DNA of 44,910 bases from Candidatus Rokuibacteriota bacterium (GCA_003220685.1 QHTE01000070.1:1-44910), one strand, 5' to 3'. Numbered from the stretch's first letter, positions 33,025 to 41,588 are shown. The notes: generated from the letters alone by a model not told the origin. Numbers and translations: made by a program.

Positions 33025-33885
33025 TCATGAGTCGGGCCAGCTGTGCAGGAGGTAGAGCGCCCTGACCAGCGGGGAGACCTCGTTGAAGGACCCGAACCAT
33101 CGCTCGTAGATCTCCACGATCGTGCCCGAGCGGTACAGCGCAGACAGCGTCCGGTCTACCTGGATCAGGAAGTCATTGTCTCCGCGCCGCATCATGAGCG
33201 CGTACGGCTCGTACGAGAAGTAGTCTTCGCTCAGCTTGAGCATCGCGGGATCCTTGACGGTCGAGAGCAGCCCCGCGAGCACGAGATGGTCCGACGCGTA
33301 GGCATCGAGCCGACCTGCTTCGAGGCCCTGCAAGCCCTCGCGGTGCTCGGACACGTTGACGATCTGGGCCTTGATCGACAGAGCCGCGAGCGCGGTCGCC
33401 AGAGCCTTGTCGGTGGTGGTGTTGGCAATCAGCCCGACGCGCTTGCCGTTCAGATCTTTCACCCCACGAATCCCCGAGCTCGCGGTCGCGAGCACGCTGC
33501 CGCCGTCCACGAAGGTCATGTGGCTGAAGGCGACCTGCCGCATGCGCTCGAACGTGACCGTCGTCGATCCGCACTCGAGGTCGATGGTGCCCCTGAGGAG
33601 CTTGCCGACGCGATCGGCCGGCGTCACAGCGACCCAGCTCACCTTGAGGTCGGCGAGCCCCAGCGCCGACTTGAGAACGGCCGCGATCTTCCGGCACACA
33701 TCGACCGAGTAACCGGCGGGCTGACCGTCGCTACCGAGGAAGGAGAAAGGACGGGACGCCTCTCGATAGCCGAGCTGGATGGCCCCCGCCTTCTTGATCT
33801 TGTCGAGCGTCGGCCGGGTCTCCTCCGCCAGCACCGGCCCGGCGAGGGCAAGCAGAAGGAGACCGGTCAACAGTGCGTAGCTCAT
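33025..33885 (-). CDS. Family 3 extracellular solute-binding protein (amino-acid type)
   Basis: 286 residues from ATG 33885. Signal peptide MSYALLTGLLLLALAGPVLA, then the family 3 opening TLDKIKKAGAIQLGYREASR, the ligand-binding tracts GYSVDVCRKIAAVLK and VGKLLRGTIDLECGSTTVTF (RxxxLxxGxxDxxxG/E), and VKDLNGKRVGLIANTTTDKA. The C-terminal WFGSFNEVSPLVRALYLLHS is normal. It would bind an amino acid or related solute in the periplasm. No permease or ATPase of the polar amino-acid class is adjacent, so it either works with a distant transporter or acts as a sensor. It follows the monooxygenase gene by 20 nt, implying co-transcription, and converges on the SoxB-like gene. Confidence 0.87.
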   Translation of the reverse strand: MSYALLTGLLLLALAGPVLAEETRPTLDKIKKAGAIQLGYREASRPFSFLGSDGQPAGYSVDVCRKIAAVLKSALGLADLKVSWVAVTPADRVGKLLRGTIDLECGSTTVTFERMRQVAFSHMTFVDGGSVLATASSGIRGVKDLNGKRVGLIANTTTDKALATALAALSIKAQIVNVSEHREGLQGLEAGRLDAYASDHLVLAGLLSTVKDPAMLKLSEDYFSYEPYALMMRRGDNDFLIQVDRTLSALYRSGTIVEIYERWFGSFNEVSPLVRALYLLHSWPDS

Positions 33886-33905
33886 AGCGCGCGCCGGACA
33901 GAACC

Positions 33906-35105
33906 CTAGCACGGTCGCGGCAGCTCGGTGGCATCGAACTCGTAGAGCCAGCGCAACGCTTCGGGCGAGCGGTCGCCGGCCCTCGCCCACTCGGCGTCGC
34001 GCGCTTCCTGCGCCGGGCCGTCGGGGAGATGGAAGCGAACTTTGTTGGCGCGCGACATCTCCTGCAGGCGCGTGACGCGCGGCCGGCGCCGCTCCTCGTA
34101 GCGCCGCAGCGCCTCAGCCGGGTCGCCGTCGCCCGCCGCGACGAGGCAGGCGGCCAGGGTCGCGCCGTCCTCCATCGCCTGGGCCGCGCCCTGTCCCATG
34201 AACGGGTACATCGGGTGGCACGCGTCGCCGAGCAGGGTGATACGGCCCACGGACCAGCGCGGCAGTGGCTCGCGATCGAACAGCGCCCAGATGAAGCACG
34301 TGTCCGCCGTGCCGATGATCCGGAGAACTTGAGGGTGCCAGCCGACGAACGCCGCGAGCGCGCGGCCAATCGTGGCGCGGTCGGTCCAGTCCTCTCGGTT
34401 CCAGGTGTCGTGCTCGGTCCAGCCGACGAAGTTCAGCAGGCGCCCGCGCGAGACGAAGTAGTGCACTAAGTGGCCGCCGGGGCCCACCCACGACTGCGAG
34501 CCGAGCTCCAGCCGGAGATCGGCGATGCGGTCCGTCGGCACCAGGCCGCGGTAGGCGACGCACCCCGCGAAGCGCGGCGCCTCCACGCCGAGCAGCGCGG
34601 CGCGCACGGTCGAATTGATCCCGTCGGCGCCGATCACGACGTCGGCCGTGACGCGCACGCCGTTGTCGAACCAGACCTCGACGCGGTCGCCCTTGTCGGC
34701 CAGCCCGACGAGGCGGTGACCGAGACGAACGCGCTCGGCCGCGAAGCCCGAGGCGATGACCGAGAGCAGGTCCGCGCGGTGAACGGTCAGATGGGGCGCG
34801 CCGTAGAGCTGCTCGCAGCGTGGATTGAGAGGCGCCTGCTGCAGAGTGCGGCCGTCCTGCCAGCGCCGCTGGTGCGTGCTCAGGGGCCGCACCGCCTCGC
34901 GGTCCAGCGCGGCGCCGAGGCCGAGACGGTACAGGACGCGCGCCGCGTTCGGTCCCAGATTGATGCCGCCGCCGACCTCGGTGAGCGCGGGCGCCTGCTC
35001 GTAGACGTCGACGTCGAAGCCGGCCTGGCGCAGCGCGACCGCCGCGGTGAGGCCGCCGAGGCCGGCGCCGACGACGGCGATCCTGAGCGGCGCGATGGAC
35101 GGCAT
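33906..35105 (-). CDS. FAD-dependent aromatic monooxygenase (salicylate hydroxylase-like)
   Basis: 399 residues from ATG 35105, a group A single-component flavoprotein hydroxylase. FAD motif RIAVVGAGLGGLTAAVALRQ; the DG motif VVIGADGINSTVRAAL, binding both FAD and NAD(P)H; and the GD motif ITLLGDACHPMYPFMGQGAA. Family members hydroxylate salicylate, 3-hydroxybenzoate or 6-hydroxynicotinate; the C-terminal RANKVRFHLPDGPAQ is the usual short tail. A GTG two codons upstream (35111) is an alternative start; GAGG is 10 nt before the ATG. It is probably co-transcribed with the family 3 binding protein, suggesting uptake and hydroxylation of a ring acid. Confidence 0.87.
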   Translation of the reverse strand: MPSIAPLRIAVVGAGLGGLTAAVALRQAGFDVDVYEQAPALTEVGGGINLGPNAARVLYRLGLGAALDREAVRPLSTHQRRWQDGRTLQQAPLNPRCEQLYGAPHLTVHRADLLSVIASGFAAERVRLGHRLVGLADKGDRVEVWFDNGVRVTADVVIGADGINSTVRAALLGVEAPRFAGCVAYRGLVPTDRIADLRLELGSQSWVGPGGHLVHYFVSRGRLLNFVGWTEHDTWNREDWTDRATIGRALAAFVGWHPQVLRIIGTADTCFIWALFDREPLPRWSVGRITLLGDACHPMYPFMGQGAAQAMEDGATLAACLVAAGDGDPAEALRRYEERRRPRVTRLQEMSRANKVRFHLPDGPAQEARDAEWARAGDRSPEALRWLYEFDATELPRPC

Positions 35106-35425
35106 GACCACCGACCGTACCTCGACAGGCCTCGATGAACAAGATGGCAGGGGCGAGAGCCACCCGCCGGGTCATCCACATCTTCACCGCTGTCCACATC
35201 GTGAAAATTCGACGGGCCGGCGCGGGCTGCGGCGGATCGCGGGCGCGACCCCTCGGGTTCTCGCGGTGTCGGTGACGGTCCGTCGCGGAAGTCCAGAAGA
35301 CGAGCCATCGGCGCGCGCCGCGTGTCGCAAAAGCCGCTCAGGATGCGGCCGAACGCGTTGTTGACGCCGGCGCGCCTCGCGTCCGACAGTCAGCGCGATA
35401 CGAAACACTCCTGAGGGGGCGCACG
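35106..35425 (+). other. 320-bp intergenic region between divergent genes
   Basis: No gene-like frame with window-typical codon use is seen. Two TCCACATC repeats lie at about 35175-35200 near an A/T-richer patch (GTGAAAATTCG), which may be part of a promoter or operator for either divergent gene. A TTGACG occurs near 35361, but no -10 follows at a normal distance. Confidence 0.4.
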
Positions 35426-35860
35426 ATGTCGGATCAGACCACCGAGGGACAGCTACGTCACGAGCTCGATCTGATTCTCGGCCGTCTCGAGCGGCACGAC
35501 CGCGCGGTCCAGACTGAGGCGCGCGCGGAGGGCGCGCGGCTGGTCGGCGACATGTTCGCGGACGCGCAGCTCGTCGCGTCGCGGAACCTCGACGCGCTGA
35601 GCTCCGAGCGCCTGTCTCGACGCGCCCGTGAGCTGGTCAACGCGCTCGAGCGGGTGCGCGACGGCAGCTACGGGACCTGCGAGGAATGCGGCGGCACGAT
35701 CCCCGCGGCGAGGCGGCAGGCCTTGCCCGGCGTCACGACCTGCGTGCAATGCCAGGAGCGGGGAGAGAGTCTCCGCGCGCGGCCGGAGCCGGTCGAGTCG
35801 ATCTCCCGCCGGCCCCGGTCTCGATACAAGAATCTCCGGCGCGACGAGGCGAAGACTTGA
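35426..35860 (+). CDS. DksA/TraR-family C4 zinc-finger protein
   Basis: A 144-residue protein: an N-terminal helical pair (QLRHELDLILGRLERHDRAV and SSERLSRRARELVNALERV) followed by the zinc finger, with C85, C88, C106 and C109 spanning GTCEECGGTIPAARRQALP and TTCVQC. The C-terminus is basic and disordered (SRRPRSRYKNLRRDEAKT). DksA/TraR proteins bind the RNA polymerase secondary channel. The coiled-coil tip motif of true DksA (DxxDxA) is not obvious here, so ppGpp-linked control of transcription is uncertain; it may be one of the many short TraR-type paralogues. The start has a GAGGGGG site 6 nt upstream. Confidence 0.85.
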   Translation: MSDQTTEGQLRHELDLILGRLERHDRAVQTEARAEGARLVGDMFADAQLVASRNLDALSSERLSRRARELVNALERVRDGSYGTCEECGGTIPAARRQALPGVTTCVQCQERGESLRARPEPVESISRRPRSRYKNLRRDEAKT

Positions 35861-35889
35861 TCGCCTGACGGTGGTAGCGTAGCGGCGCG

Positions 35890-37857
35890 ATGGACGCCGA
35901 GCTGCGCGCGCTGTTCTCGCCGATCCAGGTCGGCCGGGTCACCCTCAAGAACCGCATCTACTCCTCGGGGCACGCCGAGGCGATGGCCGAGAGCGGGCGG
36001 CCGGGCGCGCGGCTCACGCGGTATCACGAGGCCAAGGCCCGCGGCGGCTGCGCGCTCACGATCTTCGGCGGCTCCTCGAGCGTCCATCCCTCGTCGCCCG
36101 CCGCCGCCTGGAAGCAGATCGCCAACCACGACGACTCGATCATCCCGGCGTACCGCGCGCTCGCCGACGCGGTGCACGCGCACGGCTGCCTGGTCTTCAC
36201 GCAGCTCACCCACATGGGTCGCCGGGCTCAGGCCGACGGCGAAGAGACGAACGTCCTGCTGGCGCCGTCGCAGATCCCGGAGCGGGTGCATCGCGACGTG
36301 CCCCACGAGCTGGAAGCCGAGCAGATCGCCGAGCTCGTCCGCGCCTTCGGCGAGGCGGCGCAGCGCTGCCGCGAGGGCGGGCTCGATGGGATCGAGCTCT
36401 CGATGGCGCACAACCACCTGATCGACCAGTTCTGGTCGCCGCTCTTCAACCAGCGGCTCGACGAGTACGGCGGGAGTCTCGACAACCGCATGCGCTTCGC
36501 CCTGGAAGTGCTCCGGGAGACTCGGCGCCGCGTCGGCGGCGACTTCGTCGTCGGCGCTCGCATTTCCGGCGACGAATTCACGCGGGGCGGGCTGACGGCG
36601 GCCGACATGGCGGAGATCGCGCGCCGGCTGGCGGCGTCCGGCCTGGTCGACTTCCTGTCGACCATCGGCGGCGGCGCTCACACCTACGAGCTGCAGGCCG
36701 CGGCCGTCCCGAACATGAGCTACGCGACGGGCGTCTTCGTGCCGCTGGCCGCCGCCATCAAGCAGGCCGCGCCCGGGATGCCGATCTTTCACGCCAGCCG
36801 CATCGTCGATCCCGTCCACGCCGATCACATCGTGGCCGCCGGGCAGATCGACGTCGTCGGCATGACCCGCGCGCTGATCGCCGATCCCGAGCTTCCGCGC
36901 AAGGCGCGCGAGGGGCGGCTCGACGACATCCGCACGTGCGTGGGCGCGAACGAGGGGTGCATCGATCGGATCTACCAGGGCAAGCCGGTCAGCTGCGTCC
37001 AGAATCCCGCCACCGGCCGCGAAGCCGAGCTCGCCGAGGTGCGGGCGGCGGCGACGATCAAGAAGGTCGTGGTGATCGGCGGCGGCGTCGCGGGGCTCGA
37101 GGCGGCGCGGATGGCGGCGGTCCGCGGCCATCGCGTCGGGCTGTTCGAGAAGACGGCGCAGCTGGGCGGCCAGGTCTTGCTCGCGTCGCGCGCGCCCTCG
37201 CGCGCGGAGTACGCGGGCATCGTGCGCTTTCTCGCCGCGCAGGTCCGGAAGCTCGCGGTGGATGTCCGGCTCGCGGTCGAAGCGACGCCGTCAACGGTGC
37301 TGGCGGAGCGCCCCGATGCCGTCGTCGTCGCGACCGGGTCGCATCCGTTCGTTCCGGCGGTGCCCGGCATCGACGGCAAGCACGTCGTGACCGATCGCGA
37401 CGTGCTCTCCGGCGAAGCCAAAGTGGGCGGGAGCGTCGTCGTCGTCGACGACGTGCACACCCAGCAGGCGCTCTCGACGGCCGAGCTGCTCCTCGAGCAG
37501 GGCAAGCGCGTCGAGGTGATCTCGCCGCTCTTCTACGTGGGACAGGACATCGGGGTGACCTCGATCGCGCCGCTCTACAAGCGGCTCTTCACCCGCGGCG
37601 TCGTCCTCACGCCGGGCACCGAGCTTCGCGCCGTCGAGGGCTCGGCGGTGATCGTCGCGAACGTCTACTCGGGCGCCGAGCGGCGCATCGAGGGCGTGGA
37701 CACGGTCGTGCTGGCGGCCGGGAGCCGCTCGACCGACGGCCTCTATCGCGCCCTCAAGGGCCAGGTGGCGGAGCTCTACGCGGTCGGCGACTGCGTCGCG
37801 CCGCGCGGCGTCCACCAGGCGATTCTCGACGCCACGCGCGTGGCGCGCGCGATCTGA
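35890..37857 (+). CDS. Old yellow enzyme/trimethylamine-dehydrogenase-like FMN/FAD oxidoreductase
   Basis: A 655-residue, three-part flavoenzyme. An N-terminal FMN barrel (LFSPIQVGRVTLKNRIYSSG, LDGIELSMAHNHLIDQF, LDEYGGSLDNRMRF) is followed by an Fe-S loop and FAD/NAD-type folds (KKVVVIGGGVAGLEAARMAA; second fold SVVVVDDVHTQQALSTAE; AVGDCVAPRGVHQAILDAT). The loop has C350, C357 and C369, but the second Cys of the usual CxxC is A353 (CVGANEGC), leaving three of four ligands. The family includes trimethylamine dehydrogenase, 2,4-dienoyl-CoA reductase and N-methylproline demethylase; N-demethylation suits the neighbourhood. There is no Shine-Dalgarno; TAGCGT lies 9 nt before the ATG. A broken copy of its C-terminus lies at 43587. 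Confidence 0.87.
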   Translation: MDAELRALFSPIQVGRVTLKNRIYSSGHAEAMAESGRPGARLTRYHEAKARGGCALTIFGGSSSVHPSSPAAAWKQIANHDDSIIPAYRALADAVHAHGCLVFTQLTHMGRRAQADGEETNVLLAPSQIPERVHRDVPHELEAEQIAELVRAFGEAAQRCREGGLDGIELSMAHNHLIDQFWSPLFNQRLDEYGGSLDNRMRFALEVLRETRRRVGGDFVVGARISGDEFTRGGLTAADMAEIARRLAASGLVDFLSTIGGGAHTYELQAAAVPNMSYATGVFVPLAAAIKQAAPGMPIFHASRIVDPVHADHIVAAGQIDVVGMTRALIADPELPRKAREGRLDDIRTCVGANEGCIDRIYQGKPVSCVQNPATGREAELAEVRAAATIKKVVVIGGGVAGLEAARMAAVRGHRVGLFEKTAQLGGQVLLASRAPSRAEYAGIVRFLAAQVRKLAVDVRLAVEATPSTVLAERPDAVVVATGSHPFVPAVPGIDGKHVVTDRDVLSGEAKVGGSVVVVDDVHTQQALSTAELLLEQGKRVEVISPLFYVGQDIGVTSIAPLYKRLFTRGVVLTPGTELRAVEGSAVIVANVYSGAERRIEGVDTVVLAAGSRSTDGLYRALKGQVAELYAVGDCVAPRGVHQAILDATRVARAI

Positions 37858-37869
37858 CGGCGAGGCCGG

Positions 37870-37901
37870 ACCGCCGCCGCGAAGCGCTTCGCGGCGGCGG
37901 T
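37870..37901. terminator. 32-bp perfect palindrome, likely bidirectional terminator
   Basis: ACCGCCGCCGCGAAGC is followed directly by its exact reverse complement, giving 16 bp of self-complementarity with no spacer; as RNA it would fold with a small loop from the central GAAGCGCTTC. It lies between convergent stops at 37857 and 37930. There is no T-tract, so intrinsic termination may be weak or Rho-assisted; it could also be a protein-binding site. Confidence 0.55.
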
Positions 37902-37929
37902 TGCCGGCGACGTCGAGCGGACGGGACGC

Positions 37930-38301
37930 TCACACGGCCAGCGCCGGAGCCTCACCGAAAAAGCCGGTAATGCGCTCCAGCCGGCCGTCGGCCGCGAGGG
38001 CGCCGACGTCGATGCCGGCCACCACCACGGCGCCGTCTGGCGCCACCAGGTCCCAGGCGAAGCGGAGCTGGTCGTGATGCGCGTCGACGCCGCTGCGCCG
38101 GCGGAAGCGGTGGCCGGGGAACTTCGCCTGGACCCCCGCCACCATCTCCCCGAGGGCGCCGTGGCCCTCGGCCTCCAGTATCGGATCGACGTAGCGGCCG
38201 TCGCCCACCCAGGCCTGCTCGATCAGCCGGGCTCGACGAGTCGGGTCGGTCTCGTTCCACATCGCGAGGTACGTGTCGACGATCGTCGTGGCGTCACCCA
38301 T
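37930..38301 (-). CDS. NTF2-like/SnoaL-type small protein
   Basis: 123 residues from ATG 38301, chosen for the excellent GAGGAGG site 6 nt upstream. The cone-shaped NTF2-like fold is indicated by ATTIVDTYLAMWNETDPTRR, LIEQAWVGDGRYVDPIL, HGALGEMVAGVQAKFPGHRF and the terminal sheet LRFAWDLVAPDGAVVVAGID, with GRLERITGFFG at the end. The family includes polyketide cyclases, steroid isomerases, dehydratases and non-enzymatic ligand binders; no specific activity can be assigned. It lies 116 nt downstream of the MalG-like gene on the same strand and may be the last cistron of that operon. Confidence 0.8.
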   Translation of the reverse strand: MGDATTIVDTYLAMWNETDPTRRARLIEQAWVGDGRYVDPILEAEGHGALGEMVAGVQAKFPGHRFRRRSGVDAHHDQLRFAWDLVAPDGAVVVAGIDVGALAADGRLERITGFFGEAPALAV

Positions 38302-38417
38302 CTCGAACCTCCTCGGTGATCGAATGTGTGCTACCGCCTTCAGCCTCACCGAGGCATCGACCGACAGCAATTACGCGCGAGGTAATGGCCCAAGGGCCCC
38401 GGCGAGCCGGTGAGGTG

Positions 38418-39287
38418 CTAGCCCTTGACCGAGCCCGCCGTCAGGCCCTGGACCATGTACTTCTGGAAGGCGAGCACCAGCAGCACCGCCGGCAGCGCGG
38501 ACAGGAAGCCCGAGGCGGCGATCACCGAGTAGTCGATGTTGATCTGCGCGTTCATGCCGGCGATCACGGGCGGCAAGGTCGTCGTCCCGAGCTTCGTGTT
38601 CAGCACCTGCGCCACGATGAACTCGTTCCAGCACAGCATGAACGTGAAGGCGCCGCCGGCGACCAGCCCGGGGCCGGAGACCGGGAGCACGACCCGGTAG
38701 TACGCCTGCAGACGGTTGCATCCGTCCACGAGCGCGCTCTTGTCGAGATCGGCCGGGATCGTCTCGAAGTACGCCTTCATGATCCAGATGGTGAACGGCA
38801 ACGTGAACGAGCAGTACGCGAGCACGAGGCCCGTCAGCGTGTTCTGCAGCCCGAGTGCCTTGAAGAGAAGGAAGTACGCCGGGATCAGCACGATGGTCGG
38901 CAGCATCCGCGTGAACAAGAGCGCGAAGAGCGACAGCATCTTGAGCGGCACGCGGAACCGGGCGTAGGCGTACCCGGCCGTCGTGCCGACGATCAGGTTG
39001 ACGATCGTGACCGCAATGGCGACGATCACGCTGTTGAGCATCGAAGGTAGGATCTTCGCGGCCTGCAGCTCGGCGTGGAAGCGGACCAGGCCGAGGATCC
39101 TACGGTAGTTGTCGAACGTGATCTCCGGTGGAATGAACGCCAGCGGGCGGGCCAGCAAGTTTCTCTGGTACGAGACGCTCGTGACGAAGAGCCAGAGGAA
39201 CGGGCCGACGAGCCAGAGCGCGACCAGCGCGAGCAGCGCGTAGACCACCGTCCGGTTTGCGCGTCTCTTGAGCGCGATCGGCCTCAT
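38418..39287 (-). CDS. MalG-type ABC sugar transporter permease
   Basis: 289 residues. TM1 is VVYALLALVALWLVGPFLWL; the second membrane block is SVIVAIAVTIVNLIVGTTAG; the EAA loop that docks the ATPase is DLDKSALVDGCNRLQAYYRV; and the last helix is near VIAASGFLSALPAVLLVLAF. These are typical of the MalG/CUT1 branch. Its ATG overlaps the stop of the MalF-type gene (ATGA), so both are translated together. Confidence 0.92.
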   Translation of the reverse strand: MRPIALKRRANRTVVYALLALVALWLVGPFLWLFVTSVSYQRNLLARPLAFIPPEITFDNYRRILGLVRFHAELQAAKILPSMLNSVIVAIAVTIVNLIVGTTAGYAYARFRVPLKMLSLFALLFTRMLPTIVLIPAYFLLFKALGLQNTLTGLVLAYCSFTLPFTIWIMKAYFETIPADLDKSALVDGCNRLQAYYRVVLPVSGPGLVAGGAFTFMLCWNEFIVAQVLNTKLGTTTLPPVIAGMNAQINIDYSVIAASGFLSALPAVLLVLAFQKYMVQGLTAGSVKG

Positions 39288-40222
39288 CAGAGCTCGGCGG
39301 CCTCGAGCCGGCGGAACACGATCTTGTGATACACGACGGTCAGGAGGAGACACAGCACCGTGAGCGTGTACAGGATCGCCGTCCCCGGCCCAAATTTGAA
39401 GAACTGGAACGCCGTCTGGAAGCCGAGCCATGAGATCGTCGTCGTCTCGTTGCCGGGGCCGCCCATCGTCAGGATGTAGATCAGGTCGAGCATCAGGAAC
39501 CCGTTGACCGTGGACACCACGAGGATCAGAAAGAGGATCCCGCGCAAGGCAGGCAAGGTCACGTAACGCAGGCGCTGCCAGTAGCCGGCGCCGTCCACCT
39601 CGGCGGCCATGTAGAGCTCCATGGGGATCGATTGCATCCCGGCGAGCAGCAGCAAGGTCGCGAACGGCGCCTGGTTCCACATGTACACCGAGACGAGGAC
39701 GTTGAGCGCGCTGAAGCCCGACTTCAGGAACGAGACGTAGCTCTCGATGAGCCCCGCCTTGTAGAGCAGGCCGTTCAGGGCGCCGAACTCGACGTCGAGG
39801 ATGCCGATCCAGAGTAGCCCGACCACGACGCGGGAGAGCGACCAGGGGATGAGGAGCAGGCTTCTCATCAGCGGTCGGCCCAGGAAACGCTCCTGGAGCA
39901 CCAGGGCCATCCCGAGCCCGACCACCGTGGTCTCGCAGACGAAGGCGCCGACGAAATAGGCCGTCCGCCAGAAGGCGTCCCAGTAGAGCGGATCCGCGAG
40001 GAGCCGCGCGTAGTTCTGCAGGCCGACATAACGGAAGAGCGGAATGCGGACACCGAACAGCTCCAGCGCGGGGCCCGTCGCGCGGAGCAGGTTCACATCG
40101 GCGAAGCTCATCCAGAGCGAGTAGGCGAGCGGGAAGACGATGACGAGACAGATCACGAGCACGGCCGGGAGAATCAGGAGCGAGGCGAACCACCGCTCGG
40201 AGAGCCGCAGCCGCCGGACCGT
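39287..40222 (-). CDS. MalF-type ABC sugar transporter permease, start codon non-canonical
   Basis: About 311 residues. TM1 is WFASLLILPAVLVICLVIVF; the MalF-like segments are PLAYSLWMSFADVNLLRATG, FRYVGLQNYARLLADPLYWD and the EAA loop ELYMAAEVDGAGYWQRLRYV. The frame before TM1 contains no ATG, GTG or TTG. The natural start position (VRRLRLSERW) is preceded by ACG at 40222-40220, only 2 nt after the TAG of the binding-protein gene. Initiation at ACG by translational coupling, a CTG a few codons later, or a sequence error changing ATG to ACG are the options. With its neighbours it forms a carbohydrate-type importer. Confidence 0.85.
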   Translation of the reverse strand, partial: TVRRLRLSERWFASLLILPAVLVICLVIVFPLAYSLWMSFADVNLLRATGPALELFGVRIPLFRYVGLQNYARLLADPLYWDAFWRTAYFVGAFVCETTVVGLGMALVLQERFLGRPLMRSLLLIPWSLSRVVVGLLWIGILDVEFGALNGLLYKAGLIESYVSFLKSGFSALNVLVSVYMWNQAPFATLLLLAGMQSIPMELYMAAEVDGAGYWQRLRYVTLPALRGILFLILVVSTVNGFLMLDLIYILTMGGPGNETTTISWLGFQTAFQFFKFGPGTAILYTLTVLCLLLTVVYHKIVFRRLEAAEL

Positions 40223-40224
40223 CG

Positions 40225-41520
40225 CTACACCAGCGACTTCTGGAGCTTCACCAGCTCCTTGAGCCCCTGGGGAACGCTCACTCCGCCGCGGATCATGTTG
40301 TGGACGATCGGCACGGCCTTGACGTCGTACTCGCTGTACCAGGGCTCCTTGTACGCCGCGATGACCTTGCCCTTCTCGTACTGCTTTCGAAGCAGCTTCA
40401 GATCCACCCAGCGGTCGTAGGAGGCGATGATGTCCGGGTGCTCGTACATCTCCGGGTACGGATTGTCCAGACCGGAGATCAGGCACCACTGACGCTGGAC
40501 GTACCAGTCCCCCGCGAGATTGCCGCCGAGGAAGCGGGCGAGCTTCCAGGCATCGTCCAGGCTCTTCGTCTTGGCGTTGATCGCATAGGAGTCCGTCCAC
40601 ATGTAGGTCTGGCCGGTCCCCGGATACATCGTCATCTTGGCCTTCTTGGGCGCGAGCTTCGAATTCTCCGGCTCCCCCGCGATCGTCTTGAGGTAGTAGG
40701 AGTGGTTCGTGTGGTACGCGTAGCGGCCGGTCCAGAAAAGGCGGTGCGTGTCGGTCGAGGAGGTCTTCGTCAGCACTTCCGGATTCACCAGCTCGGCTTT
40801 CCAGACTTTCTGCCAGCGCTCCATGGCGCGGGCGACGCCGGGCTCCTGATCGACGATGACCCGGTTCTTGGCGTCGAAGACGCTCGCGCCCTCGGAAAAG
40901 GCGTCGGTCATGAACTGGGGCATGGTGCCCGAGGGACTCACGTTCCAGTTCAGCAGGAAGGGATGGTCGCTGACCTTGTCCTTCTTCAGCTTCAGGCTGT
41001 GCTCGACCAGCTCGTCCCAGCTCTTTGCCGGCGCCTTGATCCCGGCCTGCTGCAGCATCGGCTCGTTGTAGATCAGCACGAAGAGGCTCGTGAAGTAGGG
41101 CAGCGCGGCGAGCTTGCCGTCCTTCGACTTGAGGCTCTCGAGGTTCTGCGGGGTCATCTTCTTCTTCAGCTCGTCCATCCCGGGCAGGTCGTCGAGCGGT
41201 CGGATGAGGCCGTTGTCGTACCAGCGCTCGCGGAAGTTGTGGGCGCAGTACATGACGTCGAAGACCTCGCCGCCGAAGGCGCGCGTCTCCATCGTCGGGT
41301 GGTACTGGGCCCACGGGATCGCCTCGTACGTCACCTGGCCGCCGAACTTCTGGTTGTAGACGTTCACGTAGTCCTTGACGGTGTCCGGCTTGAAGACCCA
41401 GCCGGCGAAGTTGATCGGCTTGTCCGCGCGTGTCTCGTGGAAGACGCCGTCGGCCAGAACCGCCGAGGCGCCGAGGAGACCCGTGGTCTGGAGAAAGCTC
41501 CGTCGAGTGATGCGCTCCAT
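40225..41520 (-). CDS. Family 1 extracellular solute-binding protein (carbohydrate type), Tat signal
   Basis: 431 residues from ATG 41520 (AGGAG 8 nt upstream). The N-terminus ERITRRSFLQTTGLLGASAV carries a twin-arginine motif RRSFLQ, so it is probably exported folded. The mature protein has the family 1 pattern: YEAIPWAQYHPTMETRAFGG (MalE-like ligand cleft), DVMYCAHNFRERWYDNGLIR, YFTSLFVLIYNEPMLQQAGI and AKSWDELVEHSLKLKK. It would deliver a sugar, polyol or glycerophospho-type ligand to the MalF/MalG-type permeases encoded directly downstream. The required ATPase is not in the window. Confidence 0.9.
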   Translation of the reverse strand: MERITRRSFLQTTGLLGASAVLADGVFHETRADKPINFAGWVFKPDTVKDYVNVYNQKFGGQVTYEAIPWAQYHPTMETRAFGGEVFDVMYCAHNFRERWYDNGLIRPLDDLPGMDELKKKMTPQNLESLKSKDGKLAALPYFTSLFVLIYNEPMLQQAGIKAPAKSWDELVEHSLKLKKDKVSDHPFLLNWNVSPSGTMPQFMTDAFSEGASVFDAKNRVIVDQEPGVARAMERWQKVWKAELVNPEVLTKTSSTDTHRLFWTGRYAYHTNHSYYLKTIAGEPENSKLAPKKAKMTMYPGTGQTYMWTDSYAINAKTKSLDDAWKLARFLGGNLAGDWYVQRQWCLISGLDNPYPEMYEHPDIIASYDRWVDLKLLRKQYEKGKVIAAYKEPWYSEYDVKAVPIVHNMIRGGVSVPQGLKELVKLQKSLV

Positions 41521-41588
41521 GGACGTGTCTCCTCTCGCACCTCTCGCCGTCATGGGAAACTCCGAGCGTCACGGCTCAAGGTGGCGTG

